Positions 1 to 11,484 of a DNA stretch of 64,000 nt are shown here, one piece after another. The first letter of the stretch is position 1, and each line of letters opens with the position of its first letter. The notes below the pieces were generated by a model, which saw only the letters and a program-made list of their open reading frames with translations, had not been told where the DNA came from and made no database searches. A program made the translations under genes and the position numbers. Source of the stretch: Amycolatopsis sp. MtRt-6 (GTDB lineage Bacteria > Actinomycetota > Actinomycetes > Mycobacteriales > Pseudonocardiaceae); NCBI RefSeq assembly GCF_017308975.1, contig NZ_JADWPD010000046.1, positions 17,423 to 81,422 of the forward strand. Reading direction: 5' to 3'.

Positions 1-138
1 ACAGGCCGAGAACGCCCAACTGGTCGTGGTCGGCTCCCGCGGCCGGGGTGGCTTCCGCGGCCTGCTCCTGGGTTCCACCAGCCACGCCCTCATCTACCAC
101 GCCGCCTGCCCGGTGGCCGTCGTCCCACCACCCCGGCC

Positions 139-142
<4 letters not shown>
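1..142 (+). CDS. Universal stress protein, C-terminal end (partial)
   Basis: The reading frame is open from base 2 and stops at 140-142. The 46 visible residues match the end of the UspA fold: a hydrophobic strand LVVVGSRGRGG, then LLLGSTSHALIYHAACPVAVV. The G-x-x-G and G-S motif is the ATP-binding signature of this family, and the S-x-x-x-x-x-x-A-x-CPV ending is typical. The gene starts outside the window. Its stop overlaps the GTG start of the ATPase by 4 bp (GTGA), so the two are probably co-transcribed. Usp genes beside cation ATPases are common in actinobacterial stress and dormancy regions. Confidence 0.85.
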
Positions 143-2898
<2,756 letters not shown>

Positions 2899-4299
2899 GA
2901 GCCTGTGTCAGGCGCTCCGCGTCCCGGCCCGTCCAGGCGACATACCCGTCCGGGCGCAGCAGGACCGCCGGTGTGCCGAGGTCGTGCGTGACGACGTCGA
3001 CGCCGTCCTTCCAGTCCGCCGCCGCGTCGGCCAGCGCCGCCGCGGCCGGGGCGACCAGGAGCACCGGGCGGCCCGGGTGCAGCAGCTCGGCGACCGTCCG
3101 CTCGCCGAGCCGGAAGTTCGGCAGGAACTCGCCGTCCGGGCCGTAGCGGACGCCCTGCCCGGTGATCCGGTCGCTGAGCAGCCGGTTGGCCTCCGGGACC
3201 GCCAGCAGGTCGCCGAGGAGTTCGCGCAGCGGCTCGAACTCCGGCCCCGGCCGCATCAGCGCGGCCTGCGCGCGGGTGTTGGCGATGACGGCTTCGGCGA
3301 CCGGGTGCCGCTCCGCGTGGTAGGTGTCGAGGAGCGTGTCCGGGGCGGTGCCGGCGACGACCATCGCGAGTTTCCAGCCGAGGTTGATCGCGTCCTGCAG
3401 CCCGAGGTTGAGGCCCTGGCCGCCGAGCGGCGCGTGCACGTGGGCCGTGTCGCCGGCGAGCAGCAGCCTGCCGTGGCGGTAGCGGTCGGCCAGCCGGGTG
3501 AAGTCGCTGAACCGGCCGAGGAACGTCGCGTCGCTCATCGGCACGTCGTGACCGAGGATGCGGGACGCGGCCGCGCGCAGTTCCTCGAGCGTGACCGGGG
3601 CGCCGCGCTCGGGCAGCGGCTCGGTGAACTCGTGGGTCAGGATCCGGCTGTGCCCGGCCGGGTTCGGGTTGATCAGCGTCCAGCCGGACGGCCCGTGCGT
3701 CCAGCCGCCGGGCACCCGCGCCGGGTCACCCAGGCGGGCCAGGCCGAGGAGGCCGGCGAAGGTCGCCGGGTGGGTCGTCCCGGTGATCCCGGCCGCCTCG
3801 CGGACGGTGCTGCGGGCGCCGTCGCAGCCCACGACGTAGTCGCCGGTCAGTTCGCCGCGGTCGGTGGTGACGGTGACGCGGTCGCCGTCGTCGCGGACGC
3901 CGGTGACCTGGTGCCCGCGCAGGACCTCCACGCCGGACGAGCGTGCCCGCGCCTCGAAGAACCGCTCGATGGCGGACTGGGACTGGCCGATCATCGGCGG
4001 CCCTTCGAGGGCGGGCGACTCCAGCGTCAGCACCGGGCGGCCGCCGAAGTGGAACGGGACTTCGACGACGGCGTCCGGCTCGGACGGCGGGTCCGGCACG
4101 GGCAGGTACCCGCAGCGCAGCAAGGACTGCGTGGTGCGCGCGTGCAGGGTGCCCGCGCGCGGTTCGTCGTGGGTGGTGGTCAGTTTTTCGACGACGGTGG
4201 CCGCCACGCCGCGGCGGCCGAGCTCGGCGGCCAGCAGCATGCCGACCGGCCCGCCGCCGGCGACGATCACGCGGGGCATGGTCCCTCCCGTGCGGTGCC

Positions 4300-5775
4300 T
4301 CACGCCGGGCGAATCGACTGGCGGTGCCGGAACACGTCGTCCGGGTCCCAGTGCGCCTTCGCCCGCCGCAAGCGCGCGTAGTTGTCCTTGAAGTACAGGT
4401 CGTGCCACGGCACCCCGGAGGTGTTCCAGTCCGGGTCCGACAGGTCGGCGTCCGGGTAGTTGACGTAGCAGCCGTCGACCACCTCGCCCGGCACCGGGAC
4501 ACCGCCCGTTCCGGCGTACATCGAACGGTAGAACTCCCGCACCCAGGCGATGTTCGCCGCGTCGGCGTCCACTGTGGACCAGAACGACTGGTACAGCAGC
4601 TTGAACGTGCTGTCCCGCTGGGCCACCGCGGTCGCGGCCGGATCGGCCGCCGAGATCGCGCCGCCGTAGGAGAACGCGACCAGCATCGTGTTCGGGTTCG
4701 TGACGCCCGGCCGGGTCAGGAACGCGTACGCGGTCCGCAGCTGGTCGTCCGGCAGGGGGTTCCGGACGTACGCCGACTTGTGCTCGGCGCGCAGCGTCGG
4801 GTCGTTCAGCACCGGCGTGTTCGTGCCGAGGAACCGCGTCGCCCGCAGCCACGGCAGCCGCCGCGGCCGGGCCAGGCCAGGCATCGGGCCGAATTCGCCC
4901 GCCCGGGCGAACCCGGTCGTCGCCAGGTCGCCGAGGACCGCGGACAGGTGCTCGTCGAGCACGCGGGCCGCGGCCGGCGCGGCCGCGTCGATCTGCGCCA
5001 CCAGGCCGACCGTGCCGTTGCAGCGGTGGTTCAGCATGAGCAGGCTCGACAGCGCCGCGCCCGGCGAGTCCGGCGCGCGGTGCTCGTGGTGCCAGCGCGC
5101 GTAGCCGCCGAGCAGGCGGGCGAACCGCCGCTCGTCGAGGTCCGCCCACGGCACCGACAACGCGGCCACCAGCACCTCGGACGGCGGCGTGACCAGCGGC
5201 GCCTCGAACAGGAACCGCGTCACCACGCCGAACGAGCCGCCCCCGCCGCCGGTGTGCGCCCAGAACAGATCCGCCTCGGGGCCGGTGGAATCGCGGGTGG
5301 CGACGACGGTCCGGCCGTCGGCGAGCACGACCTCGACGCCGTGGAGGTGGTCGACGGTCAGGCCGTCGCGCCGGGACAGCAGGCCGTAGCCGCCGCCGGT
5401 GATGTGGCCGCCCGCGCCGACCGAATAGCAGATCCCGCCGGGGATCGTCACGCCCCAGCCGCGGTACAGCTTCTCGTAGACGTCCTGCAGCTTCGCCCCG
5501 GCCCCGACGGAAAAGACGCCGTCCGAGAAGTCCACTTCGGACATCGCGCCGAGGTCGACGAGCTCGTCGACGTCTTCGTGGTGGACGAAGTCCTCGAAGC
5601 AGTGGCCACCGCTGCGGATCGAGAGCCGCCCGGTGGCGCCGGCGACCGCCGAAGCGACCTCCGCCGTGGTGCGCGGCAGGTGCACGGACGCCGGTTTCGC
5701 GGTGTAGCGCTGGTTGATCCCGGCCGTGAAGTCCGCGTAGCGCGGGTCTTCCGGCCCGATGGCGCATCCGGTCAT
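4300..5775 (-). CDS. FAD-linked oxidase, berberine-bridge-enzyme-like, bicovalent flavin
   Basis: 491 residues. The N-terminal FAD_binding_4 domain carries both covalent flavin anchors seen in glucooligosaccharide-oxidase/BBE enzymes: His58 in RSGGHCFED and Cys116 in PGGICYSVGAGGHI. The C-terminal BBE domain ends with YFKDNYARLRRAKAHWDPDD, the usual closing block. Such enzymes oxidise sugars, alkaloids or polyketide intermediates and release H2O2. There is no export signal. The start at 5775 is set by AGGAGGAGCC just upstream of the ATG. It is the first gene of the pair with the aromatic monooxygenase. The substrate cannot be told from the sequence. Confidence 0.9.
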   Translation of the reverse strand: MTGCAIGPEDPRYADFTAGINQRYTAKPASVHLPRTTAEVASAVAGATGRLSIRSGGHCFEDFVHHEDVDELVDLGAMSEVDFSDGVFSVGAGAKLQDVYEKLYRGWGVTIPGGICYSVGAGGHITGGGYGLLSRRDGLTVDHLHGVEVVLADGRTVVATRDSTGPEADLFWAHTGGGGGSFGVVTRFLFEAPLVTPPSEVLVAALSVPWADLDERRFARLLGGYARWHHEHRAPDSPGAALSSLLMLNHRCNGTVGLVAQIDAAAPAAARVLDEHLSAVLGDLATTGFARAGEFGPMPGLARPRRLPWLRATRFLGTNTPVLNDPTLRAEHKSAYVRNPLPDDQLRTAYAFLTRPGVTNPNTMLVAFSYGGAISAADPAATAVAQRDSTFKLLYQSFWSTVDADAANIAWVREFYRSMYAGTGGVPVPGEVVDGCYVNYPDADLSDPDWNTSGVPWHDLYFKDNYARLRRAKAHWDPDDVFRHRQSIRPA

Positions 5776-5821
5776 GGCTCCTCCTGGGGGAAGGCCGGGA
5801 CGGCAGCGTCCCGGCCTTCGC

Positions 5822-6007
5822 TCAGAGGTCTTCGGCGAGCTTCCCGCCGAGGCCCCAGTGGTCCTTTTCGACGTCGGTGACGATCACCGTCACCGCCGCT
5901 TCCGGGCACTTCGCGAGCCGGGAAACGGTGCCTGTCACCTCTTCGACGAGCTGACGGCGTTCGGGCTCACCGGCCCCCTTCCACCAGCTGACCTGCACGA
6001 CCGGCAT
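5822..6007 (-). CDS. 4-oxalocrotonate tautomerase-like protein
   Basis: A 61-residue protein beginning MPVVQVSWW; after Met removal Pro1 becomes the catalytic base of the 4-OT family. The length fits the 62-residue hexameric tautomerases. The middle reads RLAKCPEAAVTVIVTDV and the end DHWGLGGKLAEDL, matching the family's second strand and C-terminal hairpin. It overlaps the end of the MFS transporter gene by 41 bp, indicating translational coupling, and is 46 bp upstream of the oxidase gene. It probably isomerises an enol or unsaturated keto acid made in this locus. Confidence 0.85.
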   Translation of the reverse strand: MPVVQVSWWKGAGEPERRQLVEEVTGTVSRLAKCPEAAVTVIVTDVEKDHWGLGGKLAEDL

Positions 6008-7181
6008 GGCGGTCCACCTCCTCTCCGGTTTTCGTGTCGCCACGGCGGTCGAGTCCCACCGCGGCCAGGGCGACGGCCAGCGAAGCCACCGCCAGCCCGG
6101 CGCCGATCCAGCTCGGCGAAAGCAGCCCCGCACCGGCGCTGATGCCGAGGCCACCGAGCCACGGGCCGAGCGCGTTGCCGACGTTGAACGCCGAGATGTT
6201 GCTGGTGCTCGCCAGGGTCGGCGCGCCTTCGGTCTCGTTCATCACCCGCGTCTGCAGCGCCGGGTTGATCAGGAAGCTGCCGATCCCGAACAGGAACAGC
6301 GTCGCGATCATCGCCGGCTTGCTGTGCGCGGCGAGCGAGAACGCGCCGAGCATCACGGCCAGCACGAGCAGGCCCGCGCACAGCGTGCCCATCAGCGAGC
6401 GGTCGGCGAACCGGCCGCCGAGCACGCTGCCGAGGAAGGTGCCGACCCCGAACAGGGCCAGCAGCGGTGGCACCGAACCGGACGAGAAGCCGGTGACGTC
6501 GGTCAGCAGCGGCGCGATGTAGGTGTACGCGGTGTAGAGCGCGGCCTGGCTGAGCATGGTCGTGCCCAGCGCCAGCCACACCTTCGGCTTGCGGAACGCG
6601 GCCAGCTCGTGGCGCACGCCCAGGTGGCCGGCGCGCGGCTGGTGCGGGACCAGCGCGACGACGCCGATGAGGTCGATCACGCCGAGGACGGCGATCGCCA
6701 GGAACGTCGCGCGCCAGCCGAAGTGCTGGCCGATGAACGTGCCGAGCGGGACACCGGCGATGGTGGCGATGGTCAGGCCGCCGAACATGATCGCGATGGC
6801 GCGGGCGCGTTTGGCCGGTTCGACCAGCCCGGCCGCGACCACCGCGCCGATACCGAAGAACGAGCCGTGCGCGACGGCGGTGACCACGCGGGCGGCCATC
6901 AGCACGCCGAACGACGGCGCGAGCGCGGCGACCACCTCGCCGACGACGAACACCACCAGCAGTGCGACGAGCGCCGCCTTCCGCGGCACCTTGGTGGTCG
7001 CCGCGGTGATCAGCGGCGCGCCGACGACGACGCCGAGCGCGAACAGCGAGATGAGCAGCCCGGCCTGGGGCAGGGAAACACCGAAGGCGCCGGACAGTTC
7101 CGGCAGCAGGCCGGCGATCATGAACTCGGTCGTCCCCAGGCTGAACACAGTCAGCCCGAGCACGAACAGGGCGATGGGCAT
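5967..7181 (-). CDS. MFS drug/metabolite exporter (DHA1 family)
   Basis: 404 residues with 12 predicted membrane segments. It starts MPIALFVLGLTVFSLGTTEFMIAGLLPELS, the typical first helix of the AraJ/Cmx-like DHA1 exporters, and has a loop-2/3 basic motif (TTKVPRKAAL). I placed the start at the ATG at 7181, because the coding-like extension upstream belongs to another frame. The C-terminus is a short charged tail that overlaps the tautomerase gene. Proton-driven efflux of a small molecule is the family function. Being sandwiched between catabolic-type oxidoreductases and a TetR-controlled promoter suggests export of a toxic aromatic compound. Confidence 0.9.
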   Translation of the reverse strand: MPIALFVLGLTVFSLGTTEFMIAGLLPELSGAFGVSLPQAGLLISLFALGVVVGAPLITAATTKVPRKAALVALLVVFVVGEVVAALAPSFGVLMAARVVTAVAHGSFFGIGAVVAAGLVEPAKRARAIAIMFGGLTIATIAGVPLGTFIGQHFGWRATFLAIAVLGVIDLIGVVALVPHQPRAGHLGVRHELAAFRKPKVWLALGTTMLSQAALYTAYTYIAPLLTDVTGFSSGSVPPLLALFGVGTFLGSVLGGRFADRSLMGTLCAGLLVLAVMLGAFSLAAHSKPAMIATLFLFGIGSFLINPALQTRVMNETEGAPTLASTSNISAFNVGNALGPWLGGLGISAGAGLLSPSWIGAGLAVASLAVALAAVGLDRRGDTKTGEEVDRHAGRAGQLVEGGR

Positions 7182-7210
7182 CGTGACTCCCGAAGGGGTT
7201 CGGTGCGCGG

Positions 7211-7642
7211 TCAGGGCTTCGCGTCGAGGGCCGACAGGCCGGCTTCGGCGATCTTGACGTCGTCGGTCCAGTGGGCACCGGAGACGCCGATCGCCCCGAC
7301 GAGCTCGCCGTCGACCACGATGGGCAGGCCGCCGCCCATGCCGACCAGGCGGTCGATCGCGGTGGGCGCGGCCGTCCGCAGCACCGGGTCGGCGTCGAGC
7401 ACCTCCGACCACTTCTGGGTCGGCATCCCCGACGACGCGGCCGTGTAGGCCTTGTCCTGCGCGACCTGGACGGCGTTGAGCTTCGCCCCGTCCTGCCGCA
7501 GGAACGCCTTCAGGTGGCCGCCTTCGTCCACCACCGCGACGGCGAACCGCTTGTCGGTCCCCTTCGCGGCCTCGTCGGCCGCGCGGACGATCTGCCAGGC
7601 CAGCTCGTCGCTGACGGACGACCGGCGCTGCACGTGAGGCAT
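7211..7642 (-). CDS. GlcG/HbpS-family protein
   Basis: 143 residues of the GlcG/HbpS (DUF336) family: AVVDEGGHLKAFLRQDGA, then AYTAASSGMPT, then GMGGGLPIVVDGELVGAIGVSG, which is the family's signature order. Members include the haem-binding sensor partner HbpS of Streptomyces and proteins in glycolate and diol operons. There is no signal peptide, so this copy looks cytoplasmic. The ATG at 7642 follows GAAGGAG with a 7-nt gap. It is the first gene of the minus-strand run and is transcribed from a promoter shared back-to-back with the TetR gene. Its role here is unknown. Confidence 0.88.
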   Translation of the reverse strand: MPHVQRRSSVSDELAWQIVRAADEAAKGTDKRFAVAVVDEGGHLKAFLRQDGAKLNAVQVAQDKAYTAASSGMPTQKWSEVLDADPVLRTAAPTAIDRLVGMGGGLPIVVDGELVGAIGVSGAHWTDDVKIAEAGLSALDAKP

Positions 7643-7866
7643 GACTGAACTCCTTCTCGGGTTGGCGCTGTCTGTGGGCTCCGTTCGACCGTAACAAATC
7701 TGGATTGATCGGTAAACAACAGGGGGGTTGATGACGTGCCCTGAATCAGCAACTTCCTGGGAAAACGCCGAAAAATTTACCTCAGCGGCCAGCCATTGTT
7801 GATCAATCAGTCCAGATAACGACTCCTGTTGTTGACCGATCGTTCCACCATCTTTAGACTGGACCC
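7643..7866. promoter_or_regulatory. Divergent promoter region with three related operator boxes
   Basis: Plus-strand promoter: TTGACC at 7832-7837, 17-bp spacer, TAGACT at 7855-7860, which places the tetR start point at or next to its ATG (7867), so the transcript is probably leaderless. Minus-strand promoter: TTTACC (complement of about 7712-7717), 17-bp spacer, TACGGT, directed at the HbpS-like gene. Three copies of a motif close to TCTGGAYTGATYGRTMAACA occur at 7699-7720 (+), 7797-7816 (-) and 7828-7850 (-, weakest at its outer end). The outer two sit on the -35 elements of the two promoters, the usual arrangement for an autoregulating TetR repressor. The promoter calls are by eye. Confidence 0.6.
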
Positions 7867-8451
7867 ATGCCACGCGTCCGCGAGTTCGACACCGACGAGG
7901 TGGTCCAGAAGGCCATGGAGGTCTTCTGGCGCCAGGGGTACGAGGCCACCTCGATCCAGGACCTCGCCGAGGCGACCGGGCTCGGGCGCGGCTCCCTCTA
8001 CGCCGCGTTCGGGAGCAAGCACGGCCTCTACGAGCACGCGCTGCAGCGGTACGTGCGGCAGACCACCGACGCCACGCGCGAATCGCTGATGCGGCGGGTG
8101 CCGATCCGGCAGGTGATGCGCGACCTGCTGCTGGGCCGGATCGACGACGCGCTGAAGGAACCCGGCCGGCCCGGCTGCCTGCTCGTCATGGCGATCACCG
8201 AACGGGTACCGCACGACGACGTCGCCAACCGGATCGTGTGCGATGCGATCGCCGCGTTGCAGGACTCCTTCCACGGCACCCTGCACCTGGCCCGCGGCAT
8301 GGGCGAGCTGCCGCCGGACACCGACATCCCCGCGGTGTCGAACTTCCTGGTGACGATGATCCAGGGACTGCGGGTGATGAGCGCGGTCTGCCGCGACAAG
8401 CCACTGCTGGAACAGGTCGTCGACACCGCTTTGCTCGCCATTCCGCAATAA
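7867..8451 (+). CDS. TetR-family transcriptional regulator
   Basis: 194 residues. The N-terminal helix-turn-helix (about 10-55) reads VVQKAMEVFWRQGYEATSIQDLAEATGLGRGSLYAAFGSKHGLY, a classic TetR/AcrR DNA-binding domain with the closing Y-x-x-F-x-x-K-x-x-L pattern. The C-terminal part is the ligand domain, including GRPGCLLVMAITE, typical of the TetR_C_16/33-type group that controls oxidoreductase and efflux genes. It is divergent from the minus-strand oxidoreductase/exporter run and likely represses it and itself through the boxes in the shared intergenic region. A very strong terminator follows at 8473. Confidence 0.93.
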   Translation: MPRVREFDTDEVVQKAMEVFWRQGYEATSIQDLAEATGLGRGSLYAAFGSKHGLYEHALQRYVRQTTDATRESLMRRVPIRQVMRDLLLGRIDDALKEPGRPGCLLVMAITERVPHDDVANRIVCDAIAALQDSFHGTLHLARGMGELPPDTDIPAVSNFLVTMIQGLRVMSAVCRDKPLLEQVVDTALLAIPQ

Positions 8452-8472
8452 GCACCGTTTCCACACCCGACT

Positions 8473-8502
8473 GGCGGCCACCGCGAGGTGGCCGCCTTTT
8501 TT
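8473..8502 (+). terminator. Rho-independent terminator after tetR
   Basis: A perfect 10-bp stem GGCGGCCACC / GGTGGCCGCC closed by a GCGA tetraloop (8473-8496) and followed by six T (8497-8502). It lies 22 bp past the TetR stop codon and insulates the next operon. Confidence 0.9.
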
Positions 8503-8902
8503 CTTGTCCAGGAAAAGTCGATCATGCGTGGCAGGCCATTCGGTTTCAACCAGCCGACATCAGCGGAACCATCCGTAAAACCCGGACTTGCGGGAAGTAA
8601 CCGCACGACGTATGTGACATCCTTCACAGCAGGCGCCCGACTCGGGGTTTCCCCGTGGTTTTGGGCAAACCGGCGGACATCCCCGTTCCCTCGTTCGGCG
8701 GACACCGATTTTTACTGAATCGATTCAGTCAATATCTCCTACTCCATTCGAGGCGATTACCGGCGGCTGTTCACAAATTTGCAACATTCCGCCGGGCTAT
8801 GTACGGTCGTCACCGGAAGCCGAATCAATGATCTGATCATGGTTAATTGATCAATCCGCTTCCCATCCATTGGCAAATCGTCAGCAACTGATTGGACCTG
8901 GG
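8503..8902 (+). promoter_or_regulatory. Upstream region and promoter of the seven-gene operon
   Basis: 400 bp without a gene, distinctly AT-richer than its neighbours. A promoter TTGCAA (8779-8784), 17-bp spacer, TACGGT (8802-8807) would give a leader of about 90 nt before the first gene. A perfect 16-bp palindrome ACTGAATCGATTCAGT is at 8714-8729. Inside the leader, TTGATCAATC at 8847-8856 repeats the core of the TetR box at 7799-7808. These suggest at least one regulator, possibly the TetR protein next door. Operator assignments are inference. Confidence 0.5.
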
Positions 8903-9688
8903 ATGCTCACCGACCAGATTCAGGGGACGATCGTCCGCGCCGCGGACTTCGTCTTCGCACCGTTCGACTGGGGGCGCGTCGCCGAGCCGGTCGGCCCGGC
9001 CATGGGGGCACGCAAGGTGACCCTGCTCGTCGTGGAGGTCGCACCGGGCAAGACCTGGCGCCTCGGCTGGGCCCTCGAAGAGGAGAACGTCGCGGTCGTC
9101 TTCGCCGGCTCCGGCCACGGCGACGTCACCGGCCACCGCACCGAGGTCGAGCGCGGCTCCGCCCTGCACTCGCCGACCGGGCGGACGCTCGAGCTCGAAG
9201 CCGGCGACGACGGCCTGACCGCGTACGTCTGGCGCACCCGGCTGGAGGGCGGCGAGCCCACCGGCACCGCGCCCCGGCTGCGGAACGACCTGTGGAACAC
9301 CGAAACGCAGCTGCACGGCTTCAGCGGCACCGGCGAGGTGACCGCCGACGAGAACACCGCCGTCATGAACTTCCTGTTCTGGCCCGGCACCGGCAGCGCG
9401 CGGCTGTGCCTGCACTGCGGGATCCAGGAGCCGGGGCAGACCTTCAACGTCCACCAGCACCCGGACAGCGAAGAGGCCTTCATCGCTTTCGAAGGCGACG
9501 GCCAGATGTTCCTGATCGACCGCTGGCACGACGTCTCCCCCGGCGACGTGCTGTTCGCCGCGCCCGGCGTGCCGCACGGCACGCGCAATCCGGACACCGC
9601 CGCGAAGCGGTTCGCCACCTGCGGCGGTCCCACGCCGTTCGACCCCGTCCTCTACGCCCGTGCGGGCGTCTCCGCGGAGGTGAAGTAG
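8903..9688 (+). CDS. Bicupin protein, first gene of the orphan operon
   Basis: 261 residues with two cupin-like halves. The C-terminal cupin has a full metal site: motif 1 VHQHPDSEEAFIAFEGDG and motif 2 PGDVLFAAPGVPHGTRN, with His-x-His, Glu and a later His. The N-terminal half (about 30-120) has the same strand pattern (VAPGKTWRLGWALEEENVAVVFAGSG) but lacks the histidines. I start at the ATG at 8903; an in-frame TTG at 8870 would add 11 residues but has no better ribosome site. Cupins of this type act as sugar isomerases, dioxygenases or sensors. It is 5 bp from the amidotransferase gene, so it belongs to the same transcript. Function unknown. Confidence 0.75.
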   Translation: MLTDQIQGTIVRAADFVFAPFDWGRVAEPVGPAMGARKVTLLVVEVAPGKTWRLGWALEEENVAVVFAGSGHGDVTGHRTEVERGSALHSPTGRTLELEAGDDGLTAYVWRTRLEGGEPTGTAPRLRNDLWNTETQLHGFSGTGEVTADENTAVMNFLFWPGTGSARLCLHCGIQEPGQTFNVHQHPDSEEAFIAFEGDGQMFLIDRWHDVSPGDVLFAAPGVPHGTRNPDTAAKRFATCGGPTPFDPVLYARAGVSAEVK

Positions 9689-9693
9689 TAGTC

Positions 9694-11484
9694 ATGTGCC
9701 GGATCTATGGACACCTGGGCGGTGACCTCGCGCACCACCACCTGCGCGCGGTTTCGGCGCTGCAGCGGCACGGCGGCCCGGATGCCCGGTTCAGCGCGGC
9801 CGGGGACGGCTGGGCGCTGGGCAACAACCGGCTGGCCATCATCGACCTCGACGGCGGCGAGCAGCCCTACCGGCTCGGCCGCGACATCAAGGTCGTCTTC
9901 AACGGCGAGATCTACAACCACACCGAGCTGCGCCGCGAGCTGCACGCCGCCGGCTACGTCTTCCACGACCACTGCGACGGCAACGTGATCCCGGCCCTCT
10001 ACCACCGGTACGGCCTGGACTTCGTCGACCACCTCGACGGGATGTACGCCATCGCGGTGCTCGACCTGCGGGCCGAGCCGAAGCTGGTGCTCGCGACCGA
10101 CGACGCGGGCATGAAACCGCTGTACTACCACGAAAACGGTCACGAGCTGTACTTCTCGTCGGAGCTGCCGGCGCTGCTGAGCGTGCCCGGCGTGCCGTGG
10201 GATCTGTGGGAGGAAGGTCTCGACAGCTACCTCACCACCAAGACGCCGTTCGGCGAGCGGACGATGTTCGACGGCGTCCGCGTGCTGCCGCGCGCGGCCA
10301 CCGCCGTCTACACGCGCTCGGGCGGGCTCAAGATCTCGAAGCGCGCCGAAAGCGCGTTCCCGGCCGAGGACGGCGGCGACCTCGCCGCGGCCGGTGCCCG
10401 GGTGCGCGAGATGCTGCGCGCCGAGACCCACCGGCTCGCGCTGGCCGACGTGCCGATCTCGACGATCACCAGCGGGGGCCTGGATTCCAGCCTGGTGACG
10501 GCCCTGCTGGCGGAGAAGGTCCCGCACGTGCACGCGTTCAACATCGCCTACACCGGCGACTGGCCGTTCGACGAGAAGCGCTACGCCCGCGAAGTCGCGG
10601 CGCGCAGCGGCGCCACCTACCACCAGATCGAGGCGGACCCGGCGACGTTCCCTGGCCTGCTCGACGAGGTCGTGTGGCACCTGGGCCAGCCGAACGCCGA
10701 CCCGATCACGCTCAGCACGTACCTGCTGTTCCAGGGCGTGCACGACGCCGGGTTCAAGGTGACGCTCTCGGGCGACGCGGCGGACGAGATCTTCGGCGGC
10801 TACGGCCGCATCCGCGACGCGCTGCTCGGCACCGAGGACTGGCCGAACGGGTACGTCGAGGCGCTCGCCGCGGTGCCGTCCGCGCTGCGGCAGCGGCTCT
10901 ACACCGACGACTACCGGGAACTGTTGCGGCAAAAGGGAACCGAAGCCGAACGCATCGAGCGGCGGCTGCGCGCCGACGGCGGCGACCGGCTGGCCGCGAT
11001 CACCGGGTTCGAAGTGGACGAACGGCTGCCCGCCTACCACCTGCGCCGCGTCGACCACCTGAGCATGGCCCACTCGGTCGAGGTGCGGCTGCCGTTCTGC
11101 CAGCGGTCGGTGACGCGCCTGGCCCGCCGGCTGCCTGCCGAGCACCGCGTGCGCGGCCGGGAGGTCAAGCGCGCGCTCTACGCGGGCGCCCGCGGCCTGG
11201 TCCCGGACTCCGTGCTCGACCGGCCGAAACAGCCGTTCACGCTGCCGATCACCGCCATGCTCGTGCCGGGGCAGCCGTTGCACGGCTACGCCCGCGACCT
11301 GCTGTCCGGTCCGTCGCTCGCCCTCGGCGGGCAGCTGGACCCGAAGGCCGTCGCCGGGCTGTTCGATGCCCAGGCCGCCCGGCCCAACGACGAGTCGGCG
11401 CTCGCCATCTGGTCGCTGCTCATCCACCGGATCTGGACCGAGCAGCTGGCCCGCGGCGGCGCCGGGGAAAGGAGGGCGGCCTGA
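9694..11484 (+). CDS. Asparagine synthetase (glutamine-hydrolysing)-like amidotransferase
   Basis: 596 residues. Cys2 (MCRIYGHLGG) is the glutaminase nucleophile exposed by Met removal. RLAIIDLDGGEQPY and FNGEIYNHTELRREL complete the class II amidotransferase domain. The synthetase domain has the PP-loop TSGGLDSSLVT (S260-S266) and LSGDAADEIFGGYGRI. The enzyme should use glutamine and ATP to amidate a carboxylate. Because it sits inside a non-housekeeping operon, the substrate may be a pathway intermediate, as with AsnB-like enzymes of secondary metabolism. Its stop overlaps the next start (TGATG). Both active sites look intact, unlike beta-lactam synthetases, which have lost the glutaminase. 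Confidence 0.92.
   Translation: MCRIYGHLGGDLAHHHLRAVSALQRHGGPDARFSAAGDGWALGNNRLAIIDLDGGEQPYRLGRDIKVVFNGEIYNHTELRRELHAAGYVFHDHCDGNVIPALYHRYGLDFVDHLDGMYAIAVLDLRAEPKLVLATDDAGMKPLYYHENGHELYFSSELPALLSVPGVPWDLWEEGLDSYLTTKTPFGERTMFDGVRVLPRAATAVYTRSGGLKISKRAESAFPAEDGGDLAAAGARVREMLRAETHRLALADVPISTITSGGLDSSLVTALLAEKVPHVHAFNIAYTGDWPFDEKRYAREVAARSGATYHQIEADPATFPGLLDEVVWHLGQPNADPITLSTYLLFQGVHDAGFKVTLSGDAADEIFGGYGRIRDALLGTEDWPNGYVEALAAVPSALRQRLYTDDYRELLRQKGTEAERIERRLRADGGDRLAAITGFEVDERLPAYHLRRVDHLSMAHSVEVRLPFCQRSVTRLARRLPAEHRVRGREVKRALYAGARGLVPDSVLDRPKQPFTLPITAMLVPGQPLHGYARDLLSGPSLALGGQLDPKAVAGLFDAQAARPNDESALAIWSLLIHRIWTEQLARGGAGERRAA

Noticed and set aside
9694..11484. Beta-lactam synthetase for the AsnB-like gene
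   Set aside because: Beta-lactam synthetases have lost the glutaminase cysteine; here Cys2 and the whole amidotransferase domain are intact, and no clavam or carbapenem partner genes are present.
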